A stretch of DNA of 64,000 nucleotides. Origin: Diadophis punctatus similis (taxonomy: Eukaryota > Chordata > Lepidosauria > Squamata > Dipsadidae). The notes under the pieces were generated by a model that had not been told where the DNA came from, did no database searches, and saw nothing but the letters and a program-made list of their open reading frames with translations. Shown here one piece after another: positions 10,206 through 21,554 of this stretch; positions within the stretch are counted from its first letter, which is position 1, and each line of letters opens with the position of its first letter. The position numbers and the translations under genes were made by a program. The DNA lies in contig JALIGW010000005.1 in assembly GCA_023053685.1 (NCBI GenBank), positions 49,014,742-49,078,741 on the forward strand. Reading direction: 5' to 3'.

Positions 10206-12123
10206 AATAATCCATATACATTTACTAAAGAATTAAGAGAGACTTGGTAGAAATGAGGACACTATTTAAAAGCAAATTGTAAAATAAAAGGTATGTATTG
10301 TTTTTCCTATAGCTGACTCTGATGAAACTGGGTTGTAGGTTTCTAAAACAGCTCAAATGTCTTTGTCAGTGGAAATTAAAACCATCCAATACAGGATCTC
10401 TATTTCAATCATAGAGCAGCACAAAATTCTAGAGAAGTATGTTTCATTCTAATATGCATCAATTAAGCATTTACCTTCTGACATTTTGTTTTCAAAATGT
10501 CAGTAGGTAAATGGGTCAAAATCTACTAGCCACATTGCACCGTACTATGCTACACTACATCATATACTACTTTTCTTTGAAGTTAGATTTTTAAATCTTC
10601 TTCCATTTTGCAATCAGTATCTAATTGTTCTTTTTCTCTTTGCTTTTCTGGACTATTTGCTATCAGAGTATGGTATTTTAACCTTAAACACACATTTTAA
10701 ACATGTTGCACTAGCAAGTAGATTTCAAAAAACTAGCTTGCAGACTTGATGCATTTAATCTTTCTCACACAAGTTTTAGTAATTAATTATTTACAAAGCT
10801 GTCAGCTGTTTCTATGACAGAATTTGGGCAGCAGTCACTGAATCTGCATTTAAATAATATTTTAAGTTTCTCAAATACGTCCCCCTAAATATCTAACAGT
10901 AAGTCAGCTGTATTGAAGGTCCACTTTATTATTTAAGGTTCAGCAGATTCCTATCATTTTTGCAGCTATATTCTTACAGCAATGATATACTTCCCACTAT
11001 TTATGCAACACTGGTGTGTATTGTACAAGCAACTATTTACAGTACACCATGAGCTTTGGACCACAGCTTCTACAATGCCTTCCAAAGATAATGCTGCTGA
11101 TTCTGAAGTGAGTTGTTCCAAGCTACCAAAGGGCATTGGGTAACAAGGAGCAGAATATATCACTTTACATTTACCTGTTTGACTCACTACTGTAAATCTA
11201 GGTCTGAGACATGATTGTCTCTTACAGTTGTGAATGAACAGATTTTATTGTAGTGGTGATGGAAATAACTTTTAAGCAATACCGAGTAGCATGTAAATTG
11301 TAATACTATCAATTTCTGAACTGCTGTCTTGTGTGGGCATGAATCAGACACACTTCACAATACAAGTCAATGAAAGGTAAAGCACAGGCTTAAATACAAG
11401 ATGTTTGGCTTTAAATCCCCAATTATCCCCGGAACACATGGTACAGAATTAATATGTCATAATCTCTTGACCTTATTTAGAGCGGTGTGAAGACAAAAAG
11501 ATTTTGTGTATATACCACTTGGAGCAGCTTAAGAGAAATGATGGGATAAAGATGCAACAAATTTACAGTACCTCAATGACAAAAGCCATTTTTTTTTGCA
11601 ATGCAAAACTGTAAGAAGACAAGAGTCCTTAAAATGTTATTGCAATTTTTCTGTCTGAAAAAGTGACATTTGTCTCTAAATACTGTAAATCATATCTTAC
11701 AGTATTTGGCTTCACTTCAAAGTACTAGTTCTCATTCTGATTACCCATCATGACTTAGCTCCTGGATATTTATAGAGCTATGACTCCTGTCAAGATCTTG
11801 TTTGTCCCATATATTCTTCTGGAAAGGATTAATGAGAGGTGCCACCTGATATGAAGCCTCTGGAGTAGGAACCAAACAGTATACCCTCTCTGAACATGCT
11901 GAATTTCTCAGACACAGACTGCTCTTAGTCCCCCTTGCCTTTCTCGGATTATTAAAGGTTAAGCTGTTCCACTGAATGGTACACAGGATATCCTCTGGGG
12001 TACATTATTAGCTGGAAGTGGGTTTGGTATTTTATATATTTTCCTGCTTGTACACTGTTGCCTACCATAGAAAGTGGTGATGGTATATTAAACAGTGGAA
12101 TCTATCCAACCATTCACAAATAC
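10206..12123. other. Last SPHKAP intron, remainder
   Basis: AT-rich, with no recognised repeat, RNA gene or coding exon. Confidence 0.5.
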
Positions 12124-12308
12124 CTTTTCAATTCTGTGTTCCTGAGATTTCTTAAAATAGATCATGGGTATGCCAAGCTCAGATGCAGCAATCCATTGAA
12201 GTGTAGCACGCAATTCTGCATCAGGATATTCTGGTTCCAGATCCACGTTTATCACCAAGAGATCTTTCTGTTCATTAGTAGTTTCAACAGTCAACCCAGA
12301 CGTGCATG
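12124..12308 (-). CDS. SPHKAP: SPHKAP exon (AKAP110 C-terminal domain)
   Basis: This 185-nt exon lies between acceptor ACATTTTAG and donor AAAAG/gtattt. After two bases completing an alanine codon it encodes 61 residues. They include DLLVINVDLEPEYPDAELRA, TLQWIAASELGIPMIYFKK and SQEHRIEK. This is the most conserved block of the SPHKAP C-terminus and is shared with AKAP110-type anchoring proteins. It is separated from the next upstream exon by a very short intron (12309-12398). Confidence 0.96.
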
Positions 12309-12398
12309 CTAAAATGTGAAAGTATTTTTTTTTTAATTTCATGAGACAGATGCTTAAGAAGGAAATTCCCCTGCCTTGTTTTATAATGTATGACTTAC

Positions 12399-12451
12399 CT
12401 TCTATCTTTTCTGGTAGTTTCTCACAGAAAACTCCTCCTTCTGTTAAATCA
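12399..12451 (-). CDS. SPHKAP: SPHKAP small exon (53 nt)
   Basis: Acceptor TTTCTTCAG and donor GAAG/gtaagt bound a 53-nt exon that encodes DLTEGGVFCEKLPEKIE, with one base at each end shared with neighbouring codons. It aligns with the NELVEEKKILKG region of the mammalian protein, which is poorly conserved. Phases on both sides are consistent (aa/t gives N, g/ca gives A). Confidence 0.85.
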
Positions 12452-12639
12452 CTGAAGAAACAAAACAAAAAAAAACCCCACCAATGTTTAGAAGGAACTT
12501 TGGCTGTTACTACATATTCATTCTTTCATGAATCTGTGATTACTTTAGATAGATCAAGAAAAGTAATGGTTTTATTATGGATCATGCTAACAGAAACCTA
12601 TTGGTAGAGCAATGGTAGGAATGAGAGATGCTTTTTTTG

Positions 12640-12745
12640 TGTTTTGCACCAGCCTTCATAATTCCTTGCCAAGGGAGGCACATCTAGACTCTCTTCAGTT
12701 ACTTTTTTCTACCAAACAGAGGCCTTCTGATTCAGATTAATCTTA
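12640..12745 (+). mobile_element. LINE ORF C-terminal fragment
   Basis: The sequence cttgccaagggaggcacatctagactc resembles the last codons of the same LINE whose tail appears at 50580 and 53200 (proteins ending in a KTFLFHQAFG-like peptide). It is degraded and short. Confidence 0.4.
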
Positions 12746-13357
12746 AATAGGGATAATCTGGAGCAAAACTCAAGGTAGCTTTAAATCCACGAGTCAGTGG
12801 GGGGGGGGTAGCAGATGGTCAAGGCAGAAGCTTGCAAACTTGCCCAGTTTTTGAACCTCAGTCATTAATTCCATTCCATGCCTTTATATAAGAAATAGAT
12901 ATTATGGATTTGAACACTGATTGTTAAGGCACACTGGATTTTTAAGATTAATTTCTGCAATTCTACTCAAAAATGTTCATTGCATTAAACTTTATCAACT
13001 GAATTCAATATTCAATATTGTGTTTATTTAAAAAAAATAAACATAAATGTCCCCACTTTTGCATTCAGAAAGATGCGTAGAGGTGTTTCGGATTTGTCTT
13101 CATTCAATTGCATGTTTGGGTTTTGATTCCATTGAATGAAATTGGACTTGAACGTGTCTGTCCTTTAGAATTGCACACTAAATATATATAGGATATGGTT
13201 ATTGGAATGTAAAGAGGTTCCAAAATTGAGATACTGGAAGACGTTTGTATAAAACAACAATATATCTTTATTTTTGTGAAGTTAATGACTTATTGGAAGA
13301 CCAGGAAAAGGGTAATTAGGCAAAATAATTTAATAATCATTGTGGTAGGCATCCATT

Positions 13358-13577
13358 CAGAGGTGGGTTCCTACCGGTTCTAACCAGTTCTTTAGAATCA
13401 TTAGTAAACCGGTAATGACATCACAGAGCCGGTTCTGTCAGTGCCGGTCCGTGGGCACCACCATCTTGGATTTTGCTTTTGCGCATACGCAGAAGCTATT
13501 TTTTGATTGCTGCGGGCACGCATGCCTAGCGCAACCCTGAGTGAACCAACAGCAAAAGGATCCTCAACCCACCCCTG
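13358..13577. mobile_element. hAT-like MITE, CCGGTTC family
   Basis: The termini cagaggtgggttcctacc and aacccacccctg are flanked by catccatt (13350-13357) and caaccatt (13578-13585), a 7-of-8 target duplication. The internal accggttc blocks and the tgacatcac and cgcatacgcagaagc motifs place it with 3985, 14796 and 19464. No coding capacity. Confidence 0.8.
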
Positions 13578-14006
13578 CAACCATTGATAAATTGTTCAGT
13601 TTTCCAGGTATAGATTATATATGCATATTTCACATACCTGTTCGGAGCTTTAATGCTTTTAGACAAATGTAATGGAAATAAATCCAAACAAGAAAATATG
13701 TTTAAAATGTGTGCATCATGTTAATTATCTTTTCATTTTGAAATTTACAGCTTCTCTTCATCTTAATTGAATCTGTTCTGAACAAGCCTAATTTGTTGCT
13801 AAGAGATATCCTCAATGAGATGAATGCAATGTATTACATTAATATTCATAGAGGTTGAAATGCAGAGGAGGGCTAGTAGCTGCCATCAGAATGGACAACT
13901 TGACAAAAGCAGTATAAAGAATTATTACTTCCCAATATTTGGAGATCATACTTTTGTTGATACAATTAACAAAGTGGCAGTTGCTTTTATTTTCAACCAT
14001 ATCATA

Positions 14007-14355
14007 AGGTAAAGGTTCCCCTCACACATATGTGCTAGCTGTTCCCGACTCTAGGGGGCGGTGCTCATCTCCGTTTCAAAGCCGAAGAGCCAGCGCTGTC
14101 TGAAGATGTCTCCGTGGTCATGTGGCCGGCATGACTAAACGGCAAAGGCGCACGGAACACTGTTACCTTCCCACCAAAGGTGTTCCCTATTTTTCTACTT
14201 GCATTTTTTACATGCTTTGGAACTGCTAGGTTGGCAGAAGCTGGGACAAGTAACAGGAGCTCACCCTGTTATGCGGCACTAGGGATTTGAACCGCTGAAC
14301 TGCCGACCTTTCGATCAACAAGCTCAGCGTCTTAGCTACTGAGCCACTGCGTCCC
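14007..14355 (-). mobile_element. Sauria-type SINE, near full length
   Basis: Read on the - strand it starts gggacgcagtggctcagtag, a tRNA-derived head with an A box, then a B-box-like ggttcaaatccc. It ends in the BovB-like gaggggaacctttacct tail. It is flanked by a perfect 15-bp target duplication ttcaaccatatcata (13992-14006 and 14356-14370). That fits LINE-mediated retroposition and fairly recent insertion. Confidence 0.92.
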
Positions 14356-14795
14356 TTCAACCATATCATAGTCCACTTTATATTCAATGTGCAGTCAAGC
14401 ACATCTCCAGTATACGTTTCACAAGCATCTTTGCCAAATCAGATATCCACCACCCAAATCCAATGTATCTGATTTTCCTAAATGAGGAACTTGCAGTTCT
14501 CTGCTAAATTTCATTTTGCTATTTTCAACTATTTTTTTCTAGTTTGTTAAAGTTAATTTGAATTTCTTCCAAGCTTAAGCTCAGCTATTCACTCAGTTTT
14601 GTGTCATCTACAAATCTTACTTCCACTTTTTCATCCACAAAATAACCCACAGAGGTGGTTATGAATTCCAGTGATAATAAGACTGAATAGGAGGCATAGT
14701 AGATTTTCAGTCTACAGTTTGGAAAACAACTGTAGTCAGTCACCTGACTCATTCAGCACAGGTGACTGCTGGTTCAGATAGCGTAGCAAGCAGTC

Positions 14796-15065
14796 CAGGG
14801 GTAGGTTCTTCTTTTCTTCGCTGCTGGTTTGCTCCTTAAGGTGCTGTGTGGGTACGAGCGTGCATGCGCAGTGCTAAAAACCCAGCTTCTGCGCATGCAC
14901 AGAAGCAAAAAACAGCTTCTGCGCGTGCGCAGAAGCAAAAAACAAGATGAGAGAGGCTGTTCAGGGGCGTGGCAGGCCTGGGTCGCTGCCGGTTCTAGCG
15001 ACCCAGGCCACCAAGTTACTACCGGTTCTATAGAACCGGTCTGAACCGGCAGGAACCCACCTTTG
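14796..15065. mobile_element. hAT-like MITE with perfect 8-bp target duplication
   Basis: The ends are caggggtaggttc and gaacccacctttg, with aagcagtc on both sides (14788-14795 and 15066-15073). The interior has repeated cttctgcgcatgcacagaagc palindromes and accggttctatagaaccggt. It is a member of the CCGGTTC family. Confidence 0.9.
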
Positions 15066-16012
15066 AAGCAGTCAGAGTCAGGTAAAGGGATGTGATTAGT
15101 GGAATGTGCATGACTCATCAAGAAGAAGTCTTTTGCAGGGTTAATTAACAATTAGCAAAACCTGGAACTCTGGCTGTATCAGAGCACGCTTCAAAACTGC
15201 TTGTTTTGTTAGAAAGAACTCTCCATTATTAGACCTGCATTCCTCTGGTTCCTTTTCCCTGATTTCTCTTGCCTTGCAAATGGATCTTCAATGTATAACC
15301 CTTGGATTGGATATCATAAATGCCTCTGGCTCTAGGACTACAATGGACACGCTCATTTTGAAATTAAATTTAAACTTAAGCTACAGTAAGAGTTAGAGAT
15401 GTGATATTCTTTCTCTGCATATCTTTTGCTGTTTAATTTACAACCCCTTGTATTATTTGCTAACTGATTTAAGTTTGAGCTAATAAAATGAGTGGAAATG
15501 TGTTAATGCTTCCTGCTTGTTGTAGGACTTGGGGATCTGCCTAGTGCAGGACTTGGGGCTGTAAGAGTATCACTCTTCAAAATAAACAAAAATATGTTGC
15601 TAGGTAAAAGTAATTTACATGAATTGCTGTAGACAGCGCCAACAGAAACAAAAGTAGCTATGTACCCTTAAATACTATGATAAGGCTTGTGGGGGGGGGA
15701 TATACATGGATTATAGACATGAATTTGTATATGTAAATTTATTTAATATAAGGGCAGAAAGTTAATTTGCACTTTGCAATGCATTGTAATATTTGTGTGA
15801 AAGCTGGACATTTTTATTAAACAGTAATTATCAAACTTGTAATAAGCAACTATAGGGTTATATTTCTACTTGCAAGAAACAGCAACTGGAAAGCATCAAG
15901 ATAAACTATGAAGCTTTGGGAAAATTTGCCACATTGTACACACTGTGAATTTTTTGATTAAAATGAAATGGTGTTTCTGTAGGATGACTCCCATCCCCAA
16001 GCAGCTACTTAC

Positions 16013-16099
16013 TTAAATGCATGAGAAGATGGTATGTTTTCCTGATAAATTTCCAGATCCATAATGCCAAGACTGCTAGAGGTACTGCTGTTGCCATTG
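16013..16099 (-). CDS. SPHKAP: SPHKAP exon (87 nt)
   Basis: Acceptor GCATTGTCAG and donor TTTAA/gtaagt bound an exon encoding NGNSSTSSSLGIMDLEIYQE and then NIPSSHAF, with one leading and two trailing shared bases. It matches the Ser-rich NGNSS..SSLGIMDL segment of vertebrate SPHKAP. Confidence 0.93.
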
Positions 16100-17477
16100 C
16101 TGACAATGCAAAAATGTTAATATTAATGCTAGTCTGCCCCAATATGCACTTGAACACAATGTTAACCCAAAGTGACAGGCAGAACTGCTACTTTTCTATT
16201 TGTCAGAATGAGGGCATGTCGTTCTTCTTTGCTCAGCAAACCATTATTAACAGAGCAAAAAATAAGGGAAGAAAGCAAAGTAAACTGTTAGAGTAGGTAT
16301 ATATCTAGTGATATTAAGTACTACTAAAGAAAGAACTAAATCTGAAGTATGTGTTTTGAAATGAAAATGTGTTTTCAGCTCAGGATAGCAAATTATCCTT
16401 TTTATAAGGCGATTTATGCCTGCATATGAACCAACTGATATTAGCAGCAAATGTGCGAGATGTATCATTTAAAAGGTATTGCTTTGAAATGCTGACAGCC
16501 GATATGAACACTTGATGATATTGGATCAATGATGATTGGTTTATATATGTTCCAATTATCAGTTGATATTGCAATGATGAAGTATTTAGCAAGTTTACAT
16601 TCATATCTACTTTAAGTCTGATCGCATTGTAATCCCTTTGACTATCTTTCCAGAAACTCAGAAACTTCTTATAAAACAAGAAGCATCACCATTTGGCAGC
16701 GTGTCATCTTATATCAATCTGCAGCTCCAAATACTTGATTGCTTTGGCAGCACTGAGCCACATAATGTGAAAACTGAAAACAATAATAGTCCCTTAATAC
16801 AAATTATCAATCTTGTTGGACAAATGATCCAAGAGTGCAATGGCAAATTATTTTTATGAAGAGAAAAGTCTTAAAACAGTTGTGAATTTATCTACTGTGT
16901 TTGGTATTGTGTCAGCACAGGGTTAGATGTAAGCATTTAGAAAATGTGATTGAGCCATAGAATGAAATATCTGTAAAAGGAATAGATTGTTCAAGTTATT
17001 TTTTTCTCTTATAGACTGGCCATTCAGGCCTAATAAATCTATGTAGATCTACACATAACCTGAAACTTTGTTCCTGATACTCACAGTCATGTAATAAGAC
17101 TGTGCTTGACAGAAAAAAGGTGCCTTAAATAGTCATTTGTCCTCCAGACTTTTCTACTCAGATTTCTACCCTAATGGTGAATGAGAACTTGGTACAGGAG
17201 AGCAATGTGCAAGTCACCCAAATAATATGTGTGTTAACAATATGGAAAGGGGGAAAAAGCTGGATTGACCAATTAGCTTGTGCCTTAGTGTTTTTCTTAT
17301 GGGAATGGAAAACAATTGCTTTGGGTGGGATTGCAATTTTTTTTGCATTATTTCCAAAGCTATAAAGAGGTCTCCTGGAACTCAGTATGAAAGCTAAACC
17401 TCTTTTTGCAGAATTCATTTTGAGAAAACCACAAGCCAAACATTTATGCGGTTATAGCTTGAAGAGTACAAGGTTAC
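16100..17477. other. SPHKAP intron, nothing recognised
   Basis: AT-rich intron without a recognised repeat. Short open frames here show no family resemblance. Confidence 0.5.
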
Positions 17478-17651
17478 CTCATAGATCTTTCACTGAGTTG
17501 CAAATTGCTGCTTGTATCATCAGGATTGTTTGCCAGCTGGCACCAGCTGCTACATGTACTTTCTTCACTGCTGCTAAGAGGAACTGGAAACTCTTCCACT
17601 GCTGTATTGTCCACAGAGGCTTCAGATTCAGGGCAACTACACACTGTCAAA
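17478..17651 (-). CDS. SPHKAP: SPHKAP exon (174 nt)
   Basis: Acceptor TTATCAATCAG and donor ATGAG/gtaacc bound this exon. The peptide starts LTVCSCPESEASVDNTAVEE and includes SSSEESTCSSW, CQLANNPDDTSSNLQLSERS and M. The SSEEST, QLAN and NPDDTSS blocks are conserved in vertebrate SPHKAP. The first base completes the glycine codon left by the large exon (gg/t), and the last two bases start the serine codon completed at 16099. Confidence 0.93.
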
Positions 17652-18387
17652 CTGATTGATAAAAGAAAAGATGTTCCTGATGAAACAAGACTAACCTGTA
17701 ATTCTTACAACTGAAATAATTCCAACTGTCAACACCCTTGTAGCAGTCATGGAATCATCAGACCCTAATGCAATTTATAGTGCCTTTTAAAAGATGCATC
17801 TGTTACCAAATATTTTACCAGAAAAACTAAAATGGTATTCTCTCTTGTAAGGATTGCAGTCTGCAGTTGGTACCATTATACCTCCTATAATTCCATTCCC
17901 TTCTGCTCCCTGACAATCAATTGCTTTTCCCATCTGTTTGCTTCAAGGACAGGGAAAATGGGAGAAAGAACAGCAGATTAGGAAAAGAATATAATTAAGA
18001 GTTTTAAGCAATGTGATATTTCTTGTTAGGTGTTGATGATTGTAATAAATTCATCTCTTTATCCACTATCTGATATGAGATGAGTGGTGATCAGATAATG
18101 GGACTATTCAGTGGCAATGCCACAATTTTTGAAAATTCTCTTTACGGCTGCTTTCCTGGGTGTTTATCTGGATTAATTTTAAGTACCATGCAAGTCCTCA
18201 TTTGTTAAGGCATTAATAAAGCTGTACATCTCTTTTAGGTTAAATCTGTATTTTATAGGTGCTACTTATGATTTTTAGATTCATTAGTAACTCCTGTTTG
18301 TTTTGTTTCTTGGTTTTACTATTCATAAAAATATAAAGGAAAGTTATATATAAATATTTTACTTAATATAAAAACATTTCCTTAAAG

Positions 18388-18831
18388 CCGTGACGGTGAA
18401 CGGCACGCGTGCCACAAGTGGCACGCGTAGCAATATCGGTGGGCACGTGAGCTCAGTTCCCAACTTCAAATGGGCCATTTCTGGCCTCCAGAGGGGGAAG
18501 GCTGTTTTCACCCTCCCCAGGCTCCTAGAAAGGCTCTGAAGCCTGGTGAGAGCAAAAAAACGGGACTTCCAGTCCAACTGGAAGTCAGCAAATGGAATGT
18601 TTCTGGCCTCTGGAGGACCTCCGGGGGGGGGGAGGCCGTTTTCACCCTCCCCAGGTTTCTAGAAAGGCTCTAAAGCTGGGGAGAGTGAAAAATGGGCGTG
18701 CTGGAAGCGGAGGGGGATTTACATGTGCATGTGGGGGGTGCATGTAATTATAGGTGTGGGCATGCGCGCACGTGACCCCCCGCGCTCCACCCCCTTTTGG
18801 CACACGAACCAAAAAAGGTTCACCATGACTG
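18388..18831. mobile_element. hAT-like MITE, GTGATGGCGAACC family (copy 1)
   Basis: The ends ccgtgacggtgaac and gttcaccatgactg are flanked by a perfect ccttaaag duplication (18380-18387 and 18832-18839). The interior holds CpG-rich blocks and the ggcacgcgtgccacaagtgg motif shared with copies at 40661 and 49770. Confidence 0.9.
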
Positions 18832-19463
18832 CCTTAAAGGAATAGTCTCAGGTGCAGGCCTGGCAATTTATACTATCTGTCCTTTTTCCGTGAAAACATA
18901 TAAATGTTTTCAGGATCAGTTAAGAGCCCTATTGTGTAAGTTAGTAAGATCAATGACAATAATTGGGAAAGACTGATAAAGTGTCCAAGTTTTTTGTGAG
19001 ATGATATATTTCTTCATGATTGAAACAACTTGAACCTTCAATTCTAGCTCAGTTATCTGTATATTTGGGAAGCTTCAATATCCAGTATTTTAAAAAGTAT
19101 TCCACATAAAAGTAAAATAAAGTCATCCTCAAAATATTTTTCTCATCACATGGTTTTCAAAAAGAAGTTCTATACTGCAATCTAATTTAAATGGGAAAAA
19201 TCATTTTGCTGTTGTCATTGCTAAATGGCTATGAATCAGAAATCATTTATAATTTACAACAAATGCCCCAATATATAAGTAGATCCTAAATTACATCTGC
19301 ATACCTCTGCTATTCAAACAGATTCCACATAAATCCCATGTAGTAGCAAAGATGATGTTTGTGCAGCAGAATTGCTGCTAGAAAAAGCAGTGCTCTATAA
19401 TCTGCTTTTGATTTCAAAACTTTCTCTGACCTTCTAACTCAGCTATATTTTGCCCCACCAATG

Positions 19464-19918
19464 CAGAGGTGGGTTCCTACCGGTTCTAACCAGTTCTTTA
19501 GAACCGTTAGTAAATCGGTGATGACGTCACGGATGCGACCCTGAGCGAACCGGCACCAAAAGGATCCAGAACCCACCCCTGCACCAGGGGTGGGTTCCTA
19601 ATGGTGCGGTCCAGTGCGTAGCTCCGGTAGGGACCCGCCGATAACACAATTTGCGTGTGACTGCTCCGGTATCGTCTCCACCAGGCAGTCGCGCACGTCA
19701 CCATCTTTTTTAATGAATTTTTGGGTGCTTCTGCGCATGCGCAGAAGCAAAATCTCGCCAAAATCTCGCGAGGGGACATGCGCGCAAGAGAGATTTCAGC
19801 GAGATTTTGCTTCTGCGCATGCGCGGAAGCAAAATCGCATGAGGGGGTGCGCACGAAGCATGGAGAAACGCGGAGCAGCGCACCGGTCTCGGTAAGTAAG
19901 CAACTCGTTCCTGCCCTG
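19464..19918. mobile_element. Double-headed CCGGTTC-family MITE sharing one target duplication
   Basis: The 8-bp duplication caccaatg occurs at 19456-19463 and 19919-19926. Between them are two abutted copies. The first runs cagaggtggg to cccacccctg (19464-19581). After the bases cac the second begins caggggtggg (about 19585) and runs to 19918. The second contains a pair of cttctgcgcatgcgcagaag palindromes. No TSD separates the two. Confidence 0.75.
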
Positions 19919-20198
19919 CACCAATGCCCTCCTTCCTGCCCAATTCCTCAAGATTTTTCTTCTGCTCTTTATCCAAGAAGACAGGCACTGGCAGCAGTGA
20001 GACAAGAAGGAAAGGACATAGGAAAATGACAGAGCCAGGAAAGACATGAGGAGAGGAGTGACACTGTGCACTTGCTGCTGTGTTTGGAACAGGAGGGGAA
20101 AAGAGAAAAAGAAGATTGACTTGAGACAAGTCACTGTGCTTTTCATCTTTGTGGCACCAGTATTAGATTGAAAGAAGTAAAAATGCTGCATTATTAGT

Positions 20199-20618
20199 AA
20201 GTAGTCCTCGACTTATGAGCACAACTGAACCCAAAATTTCCATTGCTAAGGGAGGTTAAGTGAGATGCACCCTAGTGTGCAATCTTTTCTGCCAGTCTTA
20301 AGCAAATCACTGCAGTTATGTGAATCATGCGGTCATTAAGTGAATTTGGCTTGCCCCATTGACCTGGCTTGTTGGAAGCTGGCTGGGTAGGTTACAAATG
20401 GTAACCTTCAGGTTGCAAATGGTAACGGTAATCATATGACCCCAGGAAACTGCAACTGTCAGAAATATATGCCAGTTGCCAAGTGCCCAAATTCTGATCA
20501 CTTGACCACGGTGATGGTTCAATGGTTGTAAGTGTGAAAAACAACCATAACTCACTTTTTTCAGTGTCGTAAGTTCGAACAATCACTAAACGAATGGTGG
20601 TAAGTCGAGGACTACCTG
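20199..20618. mobile_element. MITE with GTAGTCCTCGACTTA termini
   Basis: The left end gtagtcctcgacttatgag and right end taagtcgaggactacctg form a terminal inverted repeat. The interior has the runs of gttaagtgaatc and gatcacttgacca typical of a common squamate MITE. No clear target duplication is seen. Non-coding. Confidence 0.75.
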
Positions 20619-20680
20619 TAACAAGAGTGTGCAGCAGCATGTGCTCTGGTATCCATGATCAACAGTCGACAAGCTAGCTC

Positions 20681-20811
20681 AGGGGTGTCAAACTCACATC
20701 ACGGCGTCATCATGTGACGTATCGTGACTTTTCCCCCCTTCGCTAAACCAGGCGTGGGCGTGGCCAGTGCGTGACTTATCTGGCCTGCGGGCTGCGAGTT
20801 TGACATTCCTG
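20681..20811. mobile_element. Short hAT-like MITE (CAGGGGTGTCAAACTC type)
   Basis: The ends caggggtgtcaaactc and gagtttgacattcctg are flanked by a perfect agctagct duplication (20673-20680 and 20812-20819). A second member of the family lies at 43063. Confidence 0.9.
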
Positions 20812-21554
20812 AGCTAGCTAATAATCAGCAGCTACCAAGAAACCAAAGTATTTCATTTTTTAAAATTCTTCATCCTGTTTCTTGGATTTTCTCCTCTATT
20901 TTCATCCTTTGTTTTGAACTGGCTTCCTTCTCCTTGCCTAATTTCTAAGCTTTCTAAGTTTTTAATTATGCCCTTTCTTCTGTCCCTTCATATATCCCTT
21001 TTCTTGTTCTTCATACTTCATACTAGGGTTAATTTTTGTAGATTTTTTAAATCCTGTTTTCTCTTTCCAAACTCATGATTGCTGGTTTGGTGGATGATGA
21101 ACTAGGATGCCTACAATTCCCCAACATATCTGCATGCAATATTCTCAGTTGCCTTTGTGGTAATTATACAATTGATAGTTGCTTTTCCCTTTAAAAAATA
21201 TACTTTGTTATGACTAAGAAGGAATGTATGAAGATGATGTGTGTGTGTGTGTATCTGTGTAGGTCAGAGTTGTGAATGCATGAAAAAGCAAATCATGAGT
21301 AGTTATTTCAAATCTATTAAAATATTGAACTATGTATTGTAAATATACTACATTTTCAATTGCTTGTATTTTTTTTAACCCACTCACTCACTACTCTACC
21401 TACTATCTTGGAGCATGGCCCAAACAAACTCTAGGCTTAGTCAAGGTTGAAAAAAATGGCAAGGCTGCTTCTTTACCTCTTGCTTTCCTGCTAGTGCACT
21501 ACTAGTTTGTCTGCCATAGAGCCTTACATTCTTCTTTTGGGGAATGAAACTTAC

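Larger units (their letters stand above)
12452..16012. other. SPHKAP intron with several repeats
   Basis: This intron holds the LINE fragment at 12640, MITEs at 13358 and 14796 and the Sauria-type SINE at 14007. A poly-G run lies at about 12799-12807. The rest is AT-rich, with nothing recognised. Confidence 0.55.
17652..21554. other. SPHKAP intron carrying a cluster of DNA transposons
   Basis: Contains MITEs at 18388, 19464, 20199 and 20681, listed separately. The unassigned parts are AT-rich, with nothing recognised. Confidence 0.55.

Noticed and set aside
19730..19840. CRISPR-like spaced palindromes (cttctgcgcatgcgcagaag)
   Set aside because: These are internal palindromes of the CCGGTTC MITE family, also present at 4165 and 14885. 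The genome is eukaryotic.
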